Assembly: GCF_037975245.1 (NCBI RefSeq)
Contig: NC_092573.1
Span: forward strand, 74,501-138,500
DNA length: 64,000 nt
Source of the DNA: Apostichopus japonicus
Lineage: Eukaryota > Echinodermata > Holothuroidea > Aspidochirotida > Stichopodidae
Direction of reading: 5' to 3'
In this document: positions 1 to 15,200 of the stretch, one piece after another
How the letters are laid out: each line of letters opens with the position of its first letter
Position numbering within the stretch: the first letter of the stretch is position 1
Program-made: the position numbers and the translations under genes
The notes under the pieces: model-generated
Told to the model about the DNA's origin: nothing
Seen by the model: only the letters and a program-made list of their open reading frames with translations
The model's database searches: none

Positions 1-162
1 CTATTTGCACCAGGAAGAAAATACATTCACCTACATTCCACCTCAAATTTAAGTCACAACATTCATTAATGTTTCTCCCCTCCCTTTCTCCCTCCACAAA
101 GTTGTACCTCTTCCTATACCTCAAAGTCCCCCCCCCCCCGCCCACCCTCTTTCAGTAGTTAC
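1..162 (-). other. Endophilin-A intron 8 (partial)
   Basis: Start of the intron after exon 8. It contains an 11-base C run at 128-138. No exon is visible. Confidence 0.85.
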
Positions 163-266
163 CTGTCCTCTAACGTCTCGTGCAGACTCTCCAATAGATC
201 AACATTCTGCCGATGAAACTCTAGCTGATATTCAACTAAGGCGAGTAGTTGCCCCACTTGTTCTAC
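163..266 (-). CDS. SH3GL: Endophilin-A coding exon 8 (last one in the window)
   Basis: Encodes [20 protein letters not shown] and [15 protein letters not shown], the end of BAR helix 3. Donor GTAACTAC; ends in phase 2, so the coding sequence continues left of the window into the linker and SH3 domain. Confidence 0.95.
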
Positions 267-3200
267 CTGCATCGATAATATGCAAGAAAAATAAAAGACA
301 AACAAGTATATTTAAAACATCAATTTGTTTGATGAAGAAAAGATGGCATTCAAGTTTTTTGTCAACAATTGAGCTTAAATCATTCTTCTCCCAATCTCCC
401 CAAATGCCCCCAATCCCCAATTTCTATTACATTTCCCTTCTGTTTCAACTATGTAAATGTAAAAGATCCTTCAATAATAATAGCCCTGCCTGTAATGCAT
501 GCTTGTCACAGGCCATACAATATTTGAGTACTAGAGACCTCCTTCTGTACAACAGATCAAATATTAACAATTACAAGATTACATCACCCAAGAAGAGATA
601 ATCATATATTATTGGTCAATCACATGTTTTTCCAAAGCCAAGGATCTACAGTTCCACACAATGCTAAGATGTGACGTGTTTTAAAACCAAAAACTCTTCC
701 TGTACCTTAACATTGCCCTCACCTTACACAAACCTCCCCCCTCCCCCTCCCCAAAATCATCTGATCCATCACTTACGTCATTTTCGAGGAGATTCCTCAT
801 TCCATCTTCAGCTAAGTCACGAGACTCTTCAAACTTTTCTTCCGCAAGCACTATCTCTTCCTGTGTGACGTTGGAACCTACAAAACAACCACACAACATA
901 GACCACAATTGATTTGAAAGAACATGTTGCTTTTCAAAAAAAAGTGGGAGGAAAAAAGGTAATTAGGCCCGCAAATAGAGACAGAAAATAACATAGATAT
1001 AATTTCACAGGTAAATAACATTCCACCATTTTTTTATTCCTTTGCTTGCTTTAAATTTTGGAAATTCCAAAACTTACCAGGATTGGATATATTATCTCCA
1101 CTCTCAGCACTCTTTCCAGTGTTTCTACGGTGAACTGGAAACCCTTTTGACACTCTACACACTTAGCAATCGGTCAGCACCGATCAATACCAATCCTCAC
1201 GCTACCACCCAAAGTGTGTGGGAGTGTTGTGTTCGTCCGAGTGGACCCTTGATATTTATTCGAATCTGCCTTCTGGTGTTTTTGATTTACAGTTTACTGT
1301 CAATTAACAAGACTGCAAACGTTTTTACCTTCAAGTGAACAGAACTTTGGCATCCACAACACATCAAGATATATAGTGTATTCAAATACCTACCATTCTC
1401 CATAATTCATTTTCTGCAGCCTAATCTGCACTTACTGCTTAGTTGTTACCATGCAAAACAAACATTAAAACAAAAGAGGCTATTTCTGGTCTATGGTATC
1501 ATCACAACTTAGAAGAATCTCTTCTTCCAAGATATTTATAAAGAGAGTCAAACAGTTTGTTAAAAAAACCAATGTAAAAGTACTTGCAGCATGCCATAGA
1601 ATGAATTGAAGCAAAGATCATTGTAATGAAAGCAGTACTTTGTATTGCATTCCCCAAAGTAACGTTCAGTATTCATCTCAATTTTCAATTATTATTATTA
1701 TTATTTTTTTGTATGTTTAAAGCAGCTTGTTTTTCGGCAAGTTTATCAAAATCCACAAAGGGTTATTAAGAACTAATCCACGTTTCTCCTTCTTTTTTTT
1801 CATTTTTTTTGGTTAATAATCATGAGTTACCAAATAATTTGGAATACCTTCAATTCTGAACATTTCATAGCCAAGACACTGTGTCAGAAAAACTTAGAAA
1901 ATCCTTTCACATGCAAAAGCAAAATCTGTCCTTTTTAATTTTTTTCTTTTTTCAAACTTTTTTTTTATTTAAATTTTTCCCTGCATTTTCCACAACTAAA
2001 CACTCAACTAGTGTTAAGCTAATGAGTTGCAATCTTACAGAATTCTAGTGACAAATCTGCTGAAATTAACTCACAAAAGAAATAATAATAATAATAATAC
2101 AAAAAGGCTGTTTGATGGTAACATGTGGATTTTCTTCATTTTCTTATATTCCTTATTTTTTTTAAAGCAAGAAGCAATGTTAATATGTTAGTGTTAAGAT
2201 GTCAGTGTTAAAAACCAAGATTCAATGACATTAAATGGAATATTTACTACTCGAACTCTGATAGTTACCAGAGACACTATGTTTAGATGAAGAATAACTG
2301 AAATTAGCAACGCTATGTAGAAGGGGTAAAAAGTAAGTAAAATAATTTGGCTTTTATTATTCTCATTAAACACTCATTAAAGACATATAATTTAATGCAA
2401 TATATTATTAGTAAATGCCACAATAAAAATAAATATTTGTGTACATAGTGTGCATAATATAAATATACAAACTAAACCACTTTAAGCAACATTAACTACG
2501 ATAACATTAGTTCATAGATTCATCTAAATATGACCTTCTTAAGATGGTTTCTCTCACCAGCCTGTACAGTAACTGACGTTTGTTGTAATTATGGCAATCG
2601 AGAGCTTGATTTTTAAGCCAGTAGATATTTTGAAGCATTGACATTTCTTGGCAAGCAGCTAAAACTTGTGAAATCCTAGGCCTGGTTAGACAGATGAAAT
2701 CAATCTCGGATGTGTATCCTTACTGTACATACATAACAAGCAACTGCAAGCACTATGTGCAAAGCAAGCAAGGTTTTCATATTCAACAAATGTGAGATTT
2801 TTGTGCTTTACCGCACCCTCCTCCCCTCCCCTTCCCACCTCCCCCTCCCGCAGAAGAAAATCACTGGCATACAGAATAATTCCTACTGTGCAGTACATAA
2901 AAATATAATATTAATATGCAGTACCACTTAAACAGTAATAAAAACTCTTCAACATCACTTCAAAAGTTGCAAAATATGGCACTCTTTTGCATTCAAGCAA
3001 CCTCCATTTTACTGAACTCCTGAAAGGAGAGGGGACACCAATCAGCATTCAAAATATCTAACTATGTAGGAGCAGCTAATGTACTGTTATTAAAACTGTC
3101 GATTGTAGTGGGTCTTTAGGTAGCGGACAAAACTGGCATACATCAATATATGTGGGATATAATTTGGGAGGGTTTGACAGACCAACTTCTAAGAAGAGAA

Positions 3201-6200
3201 TGTTCAAAGTGTCATCTTGTACCCAACAATGCCTTAGACGGAAATTTATCCTTTTTGTCAACTATTCCAAAAGAATCCTTGGTCCTTGTCATTGTTGTCA
3301 AGAAGAGATTAATCATATTTATTGATCCTTGTTACTGTCCTCGAGAAAAGCTTAATCCTATTTATGGATCCTTGTCACTGTTGTCGAGAAGAGATTAATC
3401 CTATTTATTGATCTTTGTCACTGTTTTCGAGAAGAGATTAATCCTATTTATTGATCTTTGTCACTGCTGTCTAAAAGAGATTAATCCTATTTATTGATCC
3501 TTGTCACTGTTGTCAAGAACAGATTCATCCTATTTATTGATCCTTGTCACTGTGCTCCATAAAAGCTTCATCCTATTTTTTGATCCTTGTCACTGTTGTC
3601 GAGAAGAGATTAATCCTATTTATTGATCCTTGTCACTGTTGTCGAGAAGAAATTAATCCTATTTATTGATCCTTGTCACTGTTGTCAAGAACAGATTAAT
3701 CCTATTTATTGATCCTTTTCACTGTTGTCAAGAAGAGATTAATCCTATTTATTGATCCTTGTCACTGTTGTCGAGAAGAGACTATCCTATTTATTGATCC
3801 TTGTCACTGTTGTCTAAAAGAGATTAATCCTATATATTGATCCTTGTCACTGTTGTCGAAAGGAGACTATCCTATTTATTGATCCTTGTCACTGTTGTTT
3901 GAAAGAGACTAATCCTACTTATTGATCCTTGTCACTGTTGTCTAAAAGAGACTGATCCTATTTATTGATCCTTGTCACAGTTGTCTAAAAGAGACTTATC
4001 CTATTTATTGATCCTTGTCACTGTTGTCGAGAGGAGACTATCCTATTTATTGATCCTTGTCACTGTTGTCTAAAAGAGACTGATCCTATTTATTGATCCT
4101 TGTCACTGTTGTCGAGAAGAGACTATCCTATTTATTGATCCTTGTCACTGTTGTCTAAAAGAGATTAATCCTATATATTGATCCTTGTCACTGTTGTCGA
4201 AAGGAGACTATCCTATTTATTGATCCTTGTCACTGTTGTTTGAAAGAGACTAATCCTACTTATTGATCCTTGTCACTGTTGTCTAAAAGAGACTGATCCT
4301 ATTTATTGATCCTTGTCACAGTTGTCTAAAAGAGACTTATCCTATTTATTGATCCTTGTCACTGTTGTCGAGAGGAGACTATCCTATTTATTGATCCTTG
4401 TCACTGTTGTCTAAAAGAGACTGATCCTATTTATTGATCCTTGTCACTGTTGTCTAAAGAGACTTATCCTATTTATTGATCCTTGTCACTGTTGTCTAGA
4501 AGAGCTTAATCCTATTCATTGACTCTTGTCACTGTTGTCGAGAACAGCTTAATCCTCTTTATTGATCCTTGTCACCAATTCTTTGTTCTGTGGTATTTAC
4601 TTGCTGAGAATTTACAAGAACTAACTATAATAGAATAAGGCAAATAACAGGAGGAAAACAAAGGGATATGTTTACTGAAAGTTAATTCAAATACACTGGA
4701 TAGTTTGAGATTTTACATGCAGGTAGTAAAATATGTGTTAGGTGATGTTAATAGCAAAACTGATATATAGCATGCTTATAAGTTGTTAAACATTGACATA
4801 AGATTAAGGTAAGTACCAACACAGATATTAAAATACAACCCTGATGTATATATTTTATGTAAATAATCAAGTTTTTTATGAAAACTAAACTTGGGAAAGG
4901 CAAATTTTTTTGCACCTTTAGGAAGTTCAGTTTTTATCCCATTTGCTACAAAAAAAGTTCAGCCAAACGCAATAATTGCTGACTGCAACAGAAATTTGCT
5001 GTTTTATTAATTTATTTTTGTGCTCTTTGCGCTGCATTATAGATTAATACGCTACCCATCTCATGATTTGAAATAAATGTTTAAAACAAAATTCTGATGA
5101 AATTTAATATGCACACACCAATACATATAACTCACACCCATAACAGTTAACTCAACAAAAAGACAACTCTGGCCAAAGTAGTGTTCCATTTTTATCGACA
5201 GTATTAAAAATGAAACTTCCAACTTTCGAAAGCTAATTCATTAAATCCCACAAAGGGATATAATTCATAAGAGTTACAAGAGTTAATGTACATTAATAAA
5301 ACCTGATATTAATATGGACGGAAAAAAGTTTCAGTTTTGTGATTCATTTTTCCTTCTTTTTATATTTTTGCTTGTTTTTTTTGTAAACAGAAAGTGGTTT
5401 CATGTTATTGCCACTGGGGCACTTAACAAGCCAATTAAATTTTAATTAATTACCTCTCTTAGAGACGGGACTTTATATGGTTTTATCGGTTTTAAATCCT
5501 ATCAAATTTCAGTTGCGTGGTATTACATAAAATAAGTTTACTGACTTCCTGCATAATACACAAATGCTGCTATTTTTTATTCCCATTTTTTCCTCCGTTA
5601 TCTGTTATAAGTTTTATGACATTAAGATACTGTGTCTTCTGGACACCAATTTGCTTTATTACTGTAAAAACAGGAATCCTACCCTTTTAATTCTATATCT
5701 TTTGCAAGCAACCAAAACGTGTCCCTGGAAACAGCGAATATGATCACATTTATGTTCAGAGGTAAGCCACCTTCCACTTGTTGTATAGCTGAATGGAAAG
5801 ACCAATCTTACATAATAGTCTTAAAAACTGTTTCTTTCATGGCATACATAGATTTGGTAGCAAGTAATAAATCGGCTGGCATGGAATAACTACAGTACTA
5901 CATACTATGCACAATAGACAAACTCATGTACAAATGTATACAGGAGCTTTCATGCCAAATGACTTTCAATTATTTTGTTGTATTTAATGATAAGCAAATC
6001 CCACCCACCCCTCCCCCCCCCCCCCCCGATCATAAAGCAGCAATTTAACTGCTTTGCAAATGTTCAGGGCAATCTTGTTCCAGTAATAATATTCATAAAT
6101 GACAATTGACATTAGATGTGGTTTATATCAGTGGCTCATTCAAGCTCTCATAGAACCAATTGTTAATTCCAGACTTCAATTATTCAAATCAAACATACAG

Positions 6201-9200
6201 AAACTGCAGCAAGATATGTGCACAGTAATCTGGATATAAATTGATCGAGCAGGAGGGCTGAAATTATTAATTTTCACTTATAAATAAACAATCATTTCAA
6301 GTCATGATTGCAATCACTTTCAAGTCATAATCCCAAAAGAAATTTTCTAGATGAACAACTAAGTTGTTTTTTTTAAATCACAACAAAATTATGAAGAGAA
6401 AAAAAAGGTTGAAAAAAAATTAAAATATGAATTTTCTACACAACCATGTGACAAAATAATCCTACTTGAGCAAGAAGAATACCAGCCACCGAGGTACTGT
6501 ATTAAAGGGAACAAACCTTAGGACAATAAGACATTGCTAATTAAAATAAAAAAATTAAAACAAATTACTCTACATCAGCAGAACGGAAATAAATTATGAA
6601 ATTTCATAAAAACACCAAATGGCACATTTCTTTCTCTCATGAGATTGCAGTTAAAATTTGATGCAGGACAAAACTAGCAATTTACATAAATTTAACAGTC
6701 AAACGATTAAAGCATTTATGCTGTTGCAATGATTTTAAAGTGCTTTATTTGGATGGGGGAGTGGGGAGCGGGTAAGTGCCCTCATTTACCTATCTAAGAC
6801 AAATATTTAAAATTACAAAGAACATCAGTACCAAATGTAATGAATTAACTTGCTTTAATTCTGATGAATTTATCTTATTTTGGTCAATTTCAAGTTTGAT
6901 GAATGAAATCTGTGAAAATTAGTACTGAATGCAAAAATCATACAAAATCTCATTCCATGGGTCAAGGGTCTCATGTGTAGGCAGGAATGTTTTAATGTTC
7001 TAACTTTTGCCCATTCATTTTCTAAACTTGGGTGTGTTGTAATGTCAATTAGGAATTGAATGAATTTCAATCAATTAAAGGGATGGAGTACACATGGGGG
7101 AAAACTAAAGCAGTTTCTGTCGTGTTCAAAAAGTAATATACATCAAAAATAGTATTAAATGTTAATTTCTACCAAACAAAAAAAGTTACATTTCATTATT
7201 TTATTTTTTTAGGTTTACTGGAATTTCAACGTAAAGGGTTTAAAATTTCATTAATAGAAGGTCCAATCATTAAAACCTTTCATTGATATTTAATGACTTA
7301 TGTCAGTAACTACTGGTTACTTGCACACTTGGCATTTGACAACAACTTTTATTATTTCAAGAACTTATCAAAAACATCTTGTTCTATCTAATCTATAGCT
7401 ATTACCCTTGTAGTATTCATCAGTTCTGTGTATTTCTATACTGAACAACGGATACAGGTTATTTTAAAACTCCAAATTTGTATTTTTAATTAAAAGTTTA
7501 CTTTGCTCACGGTGATCTTCGGTGTGTGAAGTCTTTCTTAATTGCACACAAAAGAAAATCTTTCCTTCCCTTGAAATTGGCATCCATAGATTTAGTGACA
7601 TAATCAATTTAATAAAGGTCATGCTATTGAAAACTGAAGTGACTAATACACAGATGTGATGCTAATTTTCATATCAACTATTTTTTAATTTACCTCTTAA
7701 TCCAGTCAAATTATTCACAAGTTCCAGTTTCAGACTGAACTTATCATTCTATTAAATTTAGTTTGTCTCCTCACCCCCCCTCACACACACCCCTCAACCC
7801 CACCCCCCCCCTCACCCCCCCCCCATCCAAACACCCCAAACATCCTTACAAAGAACATTAGTCAAGTTTAATATATTATATTCTAAATATTATTTCTCTA
7901 TGTATAAACAATATGGTTAATATCTGAGGGAGGGTTTCAGTTCCAAGTGATAAAATCAGTCACATTCATAAAACACAGACCATTTTCTAGATCGGGGAGG
8001 AAGGGGGGAGGGAGAGAGAGAGAGGGAGGGGGAGGGAGGGGGTACACTTCATGACATGGAAAACTGAAATACATGATAAAAGATTTCTCTCATGCAAAGA
8101 TGGTGATACGTACTCTCTGTTCACGAGCAAGCAGGAGATCATGGCAGATGTTGAAAGACGGAGAATTGAGAAATAATTAGCCACAATTTTAAGTTACTTT
8201 ACATTAAATGATTTCCCTTCATTGATCATTCCAAAAAACCATCCTAGTGCAGATACTGTACATACAGACATAACTACTCAGGTACACACATAAATTCACA
8301 ACGTCGCAGCAAATTATGAAATGGTTACGACAAAAGAGTATTTAATTTGAAATAACTGTCCACTGTCCTCCATTGCTCAAATTACCAGCCCTTACAAACT
8401 ATCGTAATGTATACAAACGTTTCGGGAAGATCACATGTAGATTTATCGGCTAATTATAAATACACACCTCCCATGTTGATATGCTTCAGTGTTCACAAGC
8501 ATTATCTACGAAACAAAACACACCACCATCCCCTACCCCACGCCAACACACCCCTCCTGTCCCTTTCATATTCCACTAACGTGAAAGTGTGTTGACAGCT
8601 GTTCATAAACGTATTTACAAATGCCTCTCTTATTGCAGTTACCTGAGAACACATGTCTGTAATCTACTTTGCAAGCAAACTACATGTATACCTGCTAAAA
8701 AAAAAATAAAAAACCATCTTCCTTTTTCCCCCTCCCCAAACTTGTTCCCAAAAAAAAAAGCAACTTAACATCAATGCTTGTGTTTCCTTATACAACCTCA
8801 CTGATAATAATATGTCACAGAGCCAACTACATCTTACCTCAAAATTGGCATCATCTGAAAAAATTACCTGCTCAGCAGTTAAATTCCACACAGACAAAGT
8901 AAAATTCAGCAGAGAATCAAATATGGGAGAGGGAAAGAGAGACCTAACATAGCTCCAATGGAGCTTGACTACTAAGGGCGCTGTCACACTGGTTCTAATG
9001 CAGTTGATCTGTATTGTTCGCAGATTTCTCAATCAAAGTAGCATGATTGAGTGAAGGGGGCTCACAGGCATGTGAACATTTTCAGATCAACTGACATACA
9101 GACACGCTGGGTGATTGACTAGTTCAAAGTTCCACTTACAAGGGCAGTTTGGATGAACACAAAATTTGCTTTAGAAAACACAGGTTAAGGTGCTCCAAAC

Positions 9201-12200
9201 AATTACTCTGACTTCGAGTAAAGTAAATTTCAAAAGATCACTTTTTCAATACATTTGGTAGAAATTGTACATACATCAAGTCATCGACTCACGATACCGT
9301 TGCGATCTACAGGCTGAGAATGCAGCTTGTCCGGTTTTCACGGAAATAAATAGAATTCACATGAGAGCACCCTCTGCCAAATTTTTGAGGCGTGCATGGA
9401 GAGACCCATTAGAGTTGTTTGATGGATTTTTTAATCAGCCCAACAAACAACTGTGGAATCTCCATAGAATTCAAAGCTACAAGTAACAAATGAGAATGGA
9501 ATGTACTTTTTGCCATCACAGTCAACAATTGCAGGATTTTCTCCCCTTGTACAACCCTATACAACTTGACAACTAAAACTCTCTGAGCGTTCCTTCTCGG
9601 TAAAGAAAATCTGCGACATGCTTCACCTCACAAAGTCAATGAAAATTTATATTTAATCCTTACACAAAACTCCCCTACAATTGTCTAATCCAAAACGGGA
9701 CAGTACCACTTTTAAGTCGTTGACTGTAAATAGCAGGGACGAAAGCAACAATGCTACAGATGTTATTGTCACAAATTACAGACAAACTATGACAAAGCTG
9801 AAAATATTAGGTCTTGTAATGGAAGGGTTAGCCAGGATATGACAAACATGCAATTACTGGATCAAAGTAATCATAAAGTGAACAAAACAGAGGTGGTTAC
9901 CCTGAATCATCAGAAACTTGGAAAAGGTAGAAATTATGGGATCATGAAACACAAATGGTTATGTAAATATTAAAAAAAAAGAACTGAGGCCGAAATGTAG
10001 TTAAACATTGTTATGACTTTACGAAAAAGAAACAAGTCTTTCCTTGAAATTTAGATTGACCTTTAGTTCATAGAAATAATAAATGTTCAGTTTATATCGA
10101 CCAGAAAGAGATATTTCTTTTGACAGGTTGACCTGTTGGGATGTTATTACTCTTTCCTCTCTTATGATGTTTTTTCCAACAGTAATCAGCTTTTACTTCT
10201 ACAGGGTGAAACATAGCGGTCAAAAGTATCATTCCACTGATCTGGCAATGCAGGGTGGTATTAATACCTACAGAAGGTTTCTGTCTATTTGAGTACTCAA
10301 CAAGTTGACCCATATGTCATACTACTTGAAATATTAGTATGCAGCCAGTAATATAACCCAAGAAGAAGGAGTCTGACTACAAAGTGAATCAAACAATATC
10401 TCTCGAAAACATTCCAACAGAAGTAATTTTCAGAGACGGCAAAACCTGGGAATTTGCTAAACATCTGTTTCTTTCGTTTTACTCTAAAATTTGACAATAT
10501 CATAAGAAAGCCGATCACTAGAGTGTAACCAATTCCTGAAAAACCAGAAACTTTCTTCAAAGAAGTAATCCACTCACCAAAGGTGTAAAAGTGTAGCCAA
10601 GATGAAAGAAAATGCCTGATCCCCAATTAATAATATCACTTTTATATTATGTCATAAGTTTAATACCCCACATTGCACCCTATGAGACCCCTGTGCAATA
10701 CCATATGATCAACAGTGCATTAACATAAGTGAAACAAGCTATTACTAACCAAGGTCATCCAGATCAACCCAGTGCACAAATTTTAATTTTTTTTTTTGTG
10801 TGTTCCTGCAAATATTTCTACTTTATCAATCATTTTAGTTGATAAACAATTATTCCTCAAAATTAATTATACCACCAATCTACAGACTCCTCTTTAACAT
10901 CGAGAGATTTTATAATCTGCCGTAGCCAAATAATCTGATATTTCAAACAATGTACACAAAGCAGATCTAACATGGACTAGAAATATAGAGACTGTACTCA
11001 TCCAAAAAAACACCAGGAGGCTAAAATTTTCACATCCCTGATGTTTCCCCTCACACACTACCACCACACAAAATGGCAAAACTCCCTCTTTTGCTTCAAA
11101 AGGTTTAACTGATTTCATTGACAATACTCCTAGTATTCTATCTGCTCAGCCTACCAGCAACTGAAGATCACATGTCTTGTCACACTCAAACTGAATTGTC
11201 CTATGCCACGAACACATGATATATCAGTCGACACTACATAAATAGACATGCAGAATGTGTGTGATGGGTATTAAAGCCATTCTGCAACGTTGTATTTTTC
11301 ACTTTCATAACGCAGCGAATGATAACAGAGCCCGTTTCGAACAAAGGCAATAATCAAAGTTTGGCAGTCAGTGCACTGTAGGCGACACATGCAGTGTTAC
11401 TTTATGGTGGAGGGGTAAATTTGGAGAGATAAAATAAGAAAAAGGGTAAACTTTTGGGTAGGGGGGGGGAGGGAAGGAAACAAAATATATAAAGCAGTGG
11501 AGACTTAGAAACAAATGTATAATTACCTCCTGGTGGTGTGTGGTGATATGAAAAGTGAAAAAAAATTGGAGAGAAAAGGAAAGTGAGAGAATAAAAGCTT
11601 GTGATTAAATATCAAGACGTAACAACACAGCAAAAATCAAACGTAGGACAAGATGGTTAATAGTACACCCCATTAATAGGATGTAATATACCACAACTGC
11701 TTGTAGAGATCATACTTCAACTGCTACTGCCACAGATCAACAGAATCTTGGGAAAAATTGTTTGGTATTTGCATTTAAGTAATATTTCCATGACTGCAGT
11801 TGATTGCAAATAGAAAATAAAGGCCAGACAATTTCTCAATCTTTAGGTCAAAACCACATCCTCATAACATCTTGTAAGGTGAAGATATGAGGTTTTCAAA
11901 TCTTGGTGGTTTTTTGTGAATGCACCAGGGCAGCGACAGATGTGAATGATGTCATCAAGGCAAATCAGTTGAAAAATGATGTTTTGTTTCTTTGTAAACT
12001 GAACTCACTTATCCACATACGATGATAACATTTTTGTTTTAAGTTTCATTTTGGTAAGTCAAGTCATAGGGAACATAGACAGCTAAGCAAACATTCCAAA
12101 TTGTATCACACTTCACAGATAAATAAAACAGAAGATCATATCAAGAAAGAACGTCTTTCCGTGACAGTTTATGGGCAAGAGATTACTTGTTAAGCTTATT

Positions 12201-15200
12201 CCGTGCGATGTTTTCAAGAGAAGTAGTATTTGCTAAGGCAATGTTGTTATTGTTTATCAACCTTGCTTTGAAGATAGCTGCCAAGTCAAAATCAGAAAAA
12301 GAAATCCTCCCGCATAGCTCAGCTACCAGTAATGCAGAGGCCATGCAAGACATGGAAAGAATATTAATAATCCTATGCTCTCTAGTTTAGTTAAAACAGG
12401 GGGAAAAATGACCACTTAGTGCCCTTTAACAGTTTGACCAGGATAAATTGAGCCCTAGGGATTTAATTAAGACTCGTCCTGTCATTCCGTGATCTAATAT
12501 TTATCAATGTTTGATATCTATAAGAGACTAGCATTAATCCGTTCACCCGGTTCAAGTGAAGATGATGAATTAAGAGAGGTATAACGACCATAGAAGTAGA
12601 AAGAGGAGACTGACTCACTTGCCGGCCAAGTACAGTTAGGCAAACTTGCAAACCCTGAAGCAAAGGCAATGCTGCATGCAGATTTTAAAGCAAAATTACA
12701 GTCACAGGGAAATAATGTGTACTTTCAATTTGTCTTTAAGACTTTAGGTATGTCGCCAGAACATTTCTGCCGTAAAGAAATAATAATTTGGTAGATTAAA
12801 AGCACCAATTAATCCAAACTAATCACTATTGTAAAAACTGTTGTCTTTAGGATCCACACTCAGGTATGGTTAATGTTATATATAAATTGGCATGTCACTC
12901 TCCTCCTATATCTATACCAAGGATGGACAGAGAAACGAGCACAAAGAATTGTTGAATTAAATCACGCTGCAACAACCACCAACCTTTGGCCTGCTTCCTC
13001 TTCTTTCCGTCGTAATCCAATCTTCTACTCTCCATCTTCTTACGGTGGTGCTAAAAAAACAAATTTCAAATTCACTGATAAATCCAAAACCACATTCCTC
13101 CTCTCTTTCTGATCTCGGTTTTAAAAAACTGTCAGAATTTACGGACCTCAGTTTCTACTTCACCATCGACAATCAGAACTACCTGCAGTAAAGCTAAATA
13201 TGTCCCACTGCTTGCATGGTGAGAGTGTGTGGGTGTGGACCATGAGGGGGGAGGGGGGTGGGGAGAGAGAGAAGAGATTCATTTCATATGCTGACAGAAA
13301 ATGAAGCGCATTGTGACATTGTGTCTTTTGAAAAAGACAAGGTTTGGTGCACAGTATTGACCGTGTCACACAATGGAAAAGGAAACGTCCAAACATAACT
13401 TTTGGGCACCACCAACCCAAAATTTCTGTGTTGACTATATATCAATTCACCAAATATTACAAATAATCAAATCTTTCAAACCGTATTTCAACACTATTAA
13501 TTTCGTGTAGAAACAGTATTTTCCACCATCATCTCTCTCCAAAATGCCATTCAAAAAGTCTGTTGTACTATTTGGCAACAAGGTCTCAAAACTATTGTAA
13601 CATACTTTCTCTATGAAACTACTTATAACAATCACTCATCATATTCCAAACACTTCAAAATGCTTGACATGATGTTGATATCAGGGAATTTATCCAGCTG
13701 TTCATCAGAGGTGATTTTGTTTTTCAAAGTAGTGGGTTTGAACTTCACAGACAAATATCTAAAAAATAAAATGCCTGTCAATATAAGTTTGTCACAATGA
13801 AATGCATCATCTGAGCAACTTATTTTGGTTCCACAAAGATTAAAATGAACTTGGCAACATAAAAGTAAAAAACAACAACCACAGGATATCCTCATAAGGG
13901 TGAGACAAGTTGGTTTATAACATAAACATGTCATGAGACATGCTCAAGATTCAGTGATATAGTATCTACCTAGTGTAATATGTACTGGGTGATTGGAACT
14001 CATATCTCTTTCAAAATTAAAACAATACTTTATCATGAGTGTCAAAGAGAGGCAGGATGCATGAATGCACTGAAGTTCGAATTCCTGAGATTTTGTCTTT
14101 GAAAGTTACTCAAATCTGATACTTGCGAAACGATACATGCTGAATACATACAATGTCAGAGATCACTTGTTTTCTAACATTTTCACAGTAACAGCTATAA
14201 ATTCTGCACAAGACTTACACAGTGGCATACGCAGAGATGTCCAGAGCTAGTTCAGCTGCCCAAGAGACAATTATGTTGATGGGGCCCACCCTCCTCCCCT
14301 TCCCTTCCCGTCCCTGCCCTCCCTCCTTTCTCCTTTCTGCATTTAGGAATCTTAACCTCTGCTTTGCATTACATTGTAAGTACTTCTTACATTAATTTCT
14401 TTCAGTTCTTTGTTTTTTAGATGCTCCAGGGGTTCAATAAAGTTCTGCACTACATTGATGTCCAAGCTATCTTTCACTTCTGATAACTGTTTCATAGCTT
14501 CGCCACAGTCCTTCAGAGCCATACCTGACAAGAAAGTAGGAGAAGAAATGAAGTACTTGACCCAGAAATTCCAAATACACTGATTGTTCCATTTTATGAT
14601 TAAAATGCTCTGTGAGTATTCTTGATTTAAAGTGATCTTAAAAAAGCAAACCCCAATTTGATTGCAAATTTGTCAAGTCTTGTTTTAAGACACACAATTA
14701 ACTTTGATAAGTTGTTGACATTCAAAAGAAACTGCTATCAGTCCAGGTTGTATTTGGATATGATACTTTTAAATTATTCGAAATGGTCATACAAACCTAT
14801 AAGGCTTAAAGGTTGTGAAGACTCGCTCAAAAAGAAACGTCTCATGCCGGTAATCTGACCAAGTTTCGAATGAGGTGTAACAGAAGTGTTAGACACCACC
14901 ATCGATCCTAGAAAATACACACACAGAGCTTGCTACCGTCGGTAATTAGACACTAGTGTACAGTCAGTACATACAGCTGTGGTCAATACCCACAGCACAG
15001 TGTACAAACAATACAGCGATGGACATCTCAGGTCCAGCTAAAGATAACTAGGTATCACGTTTCATTACTGTACTGTCTGCATTTTGTAGCGACACAAAGA
15101 AAACGTAACTTCCAAGCAACGGAAAGTTAACTTTTTCAGATGGCCGCACGCGGTTTGGGGCGAGTCTTCAATGCCTTTAATGAAAGAGGCTGGACTACTA

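Larger units (their letters stand above)
878..12983 (-). other. Endophilin-A intron 6, about 12.1 kb
   Basis: AT-rich intron without a recognisable exon of this or another gene. It holds the 43-bp minisatellite (3270-4574), C/CA-rich and GA-rich low-complexity runs near 6010, 7780-7825 and 7993-8043, and otherwise featureless sequence. Confidence 0.85.

Noticed and set aside
8834-8850. 17-nt microexon on the minus strand bounded by TTTTTTCAG and GTAAGA
   Set aside because: Splice-like ends occur by chance; the neighbouring coding exons already join in frame without it and its length would break the frame.
13632-13934. Candidate additional endophilin exon (frame with [13 protein letters not shown])
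   Set aside because: It does not match the family, and the required segment is fully supplied by the exon at 12984-13050.
14221-14345. hAT-like end CAGTGGCATACGCAG followed by a C-rich stretch
   Set aside because: No matching inverted end or repeated ACTTACAC flank was found nearby, so an element cannot be delimited.
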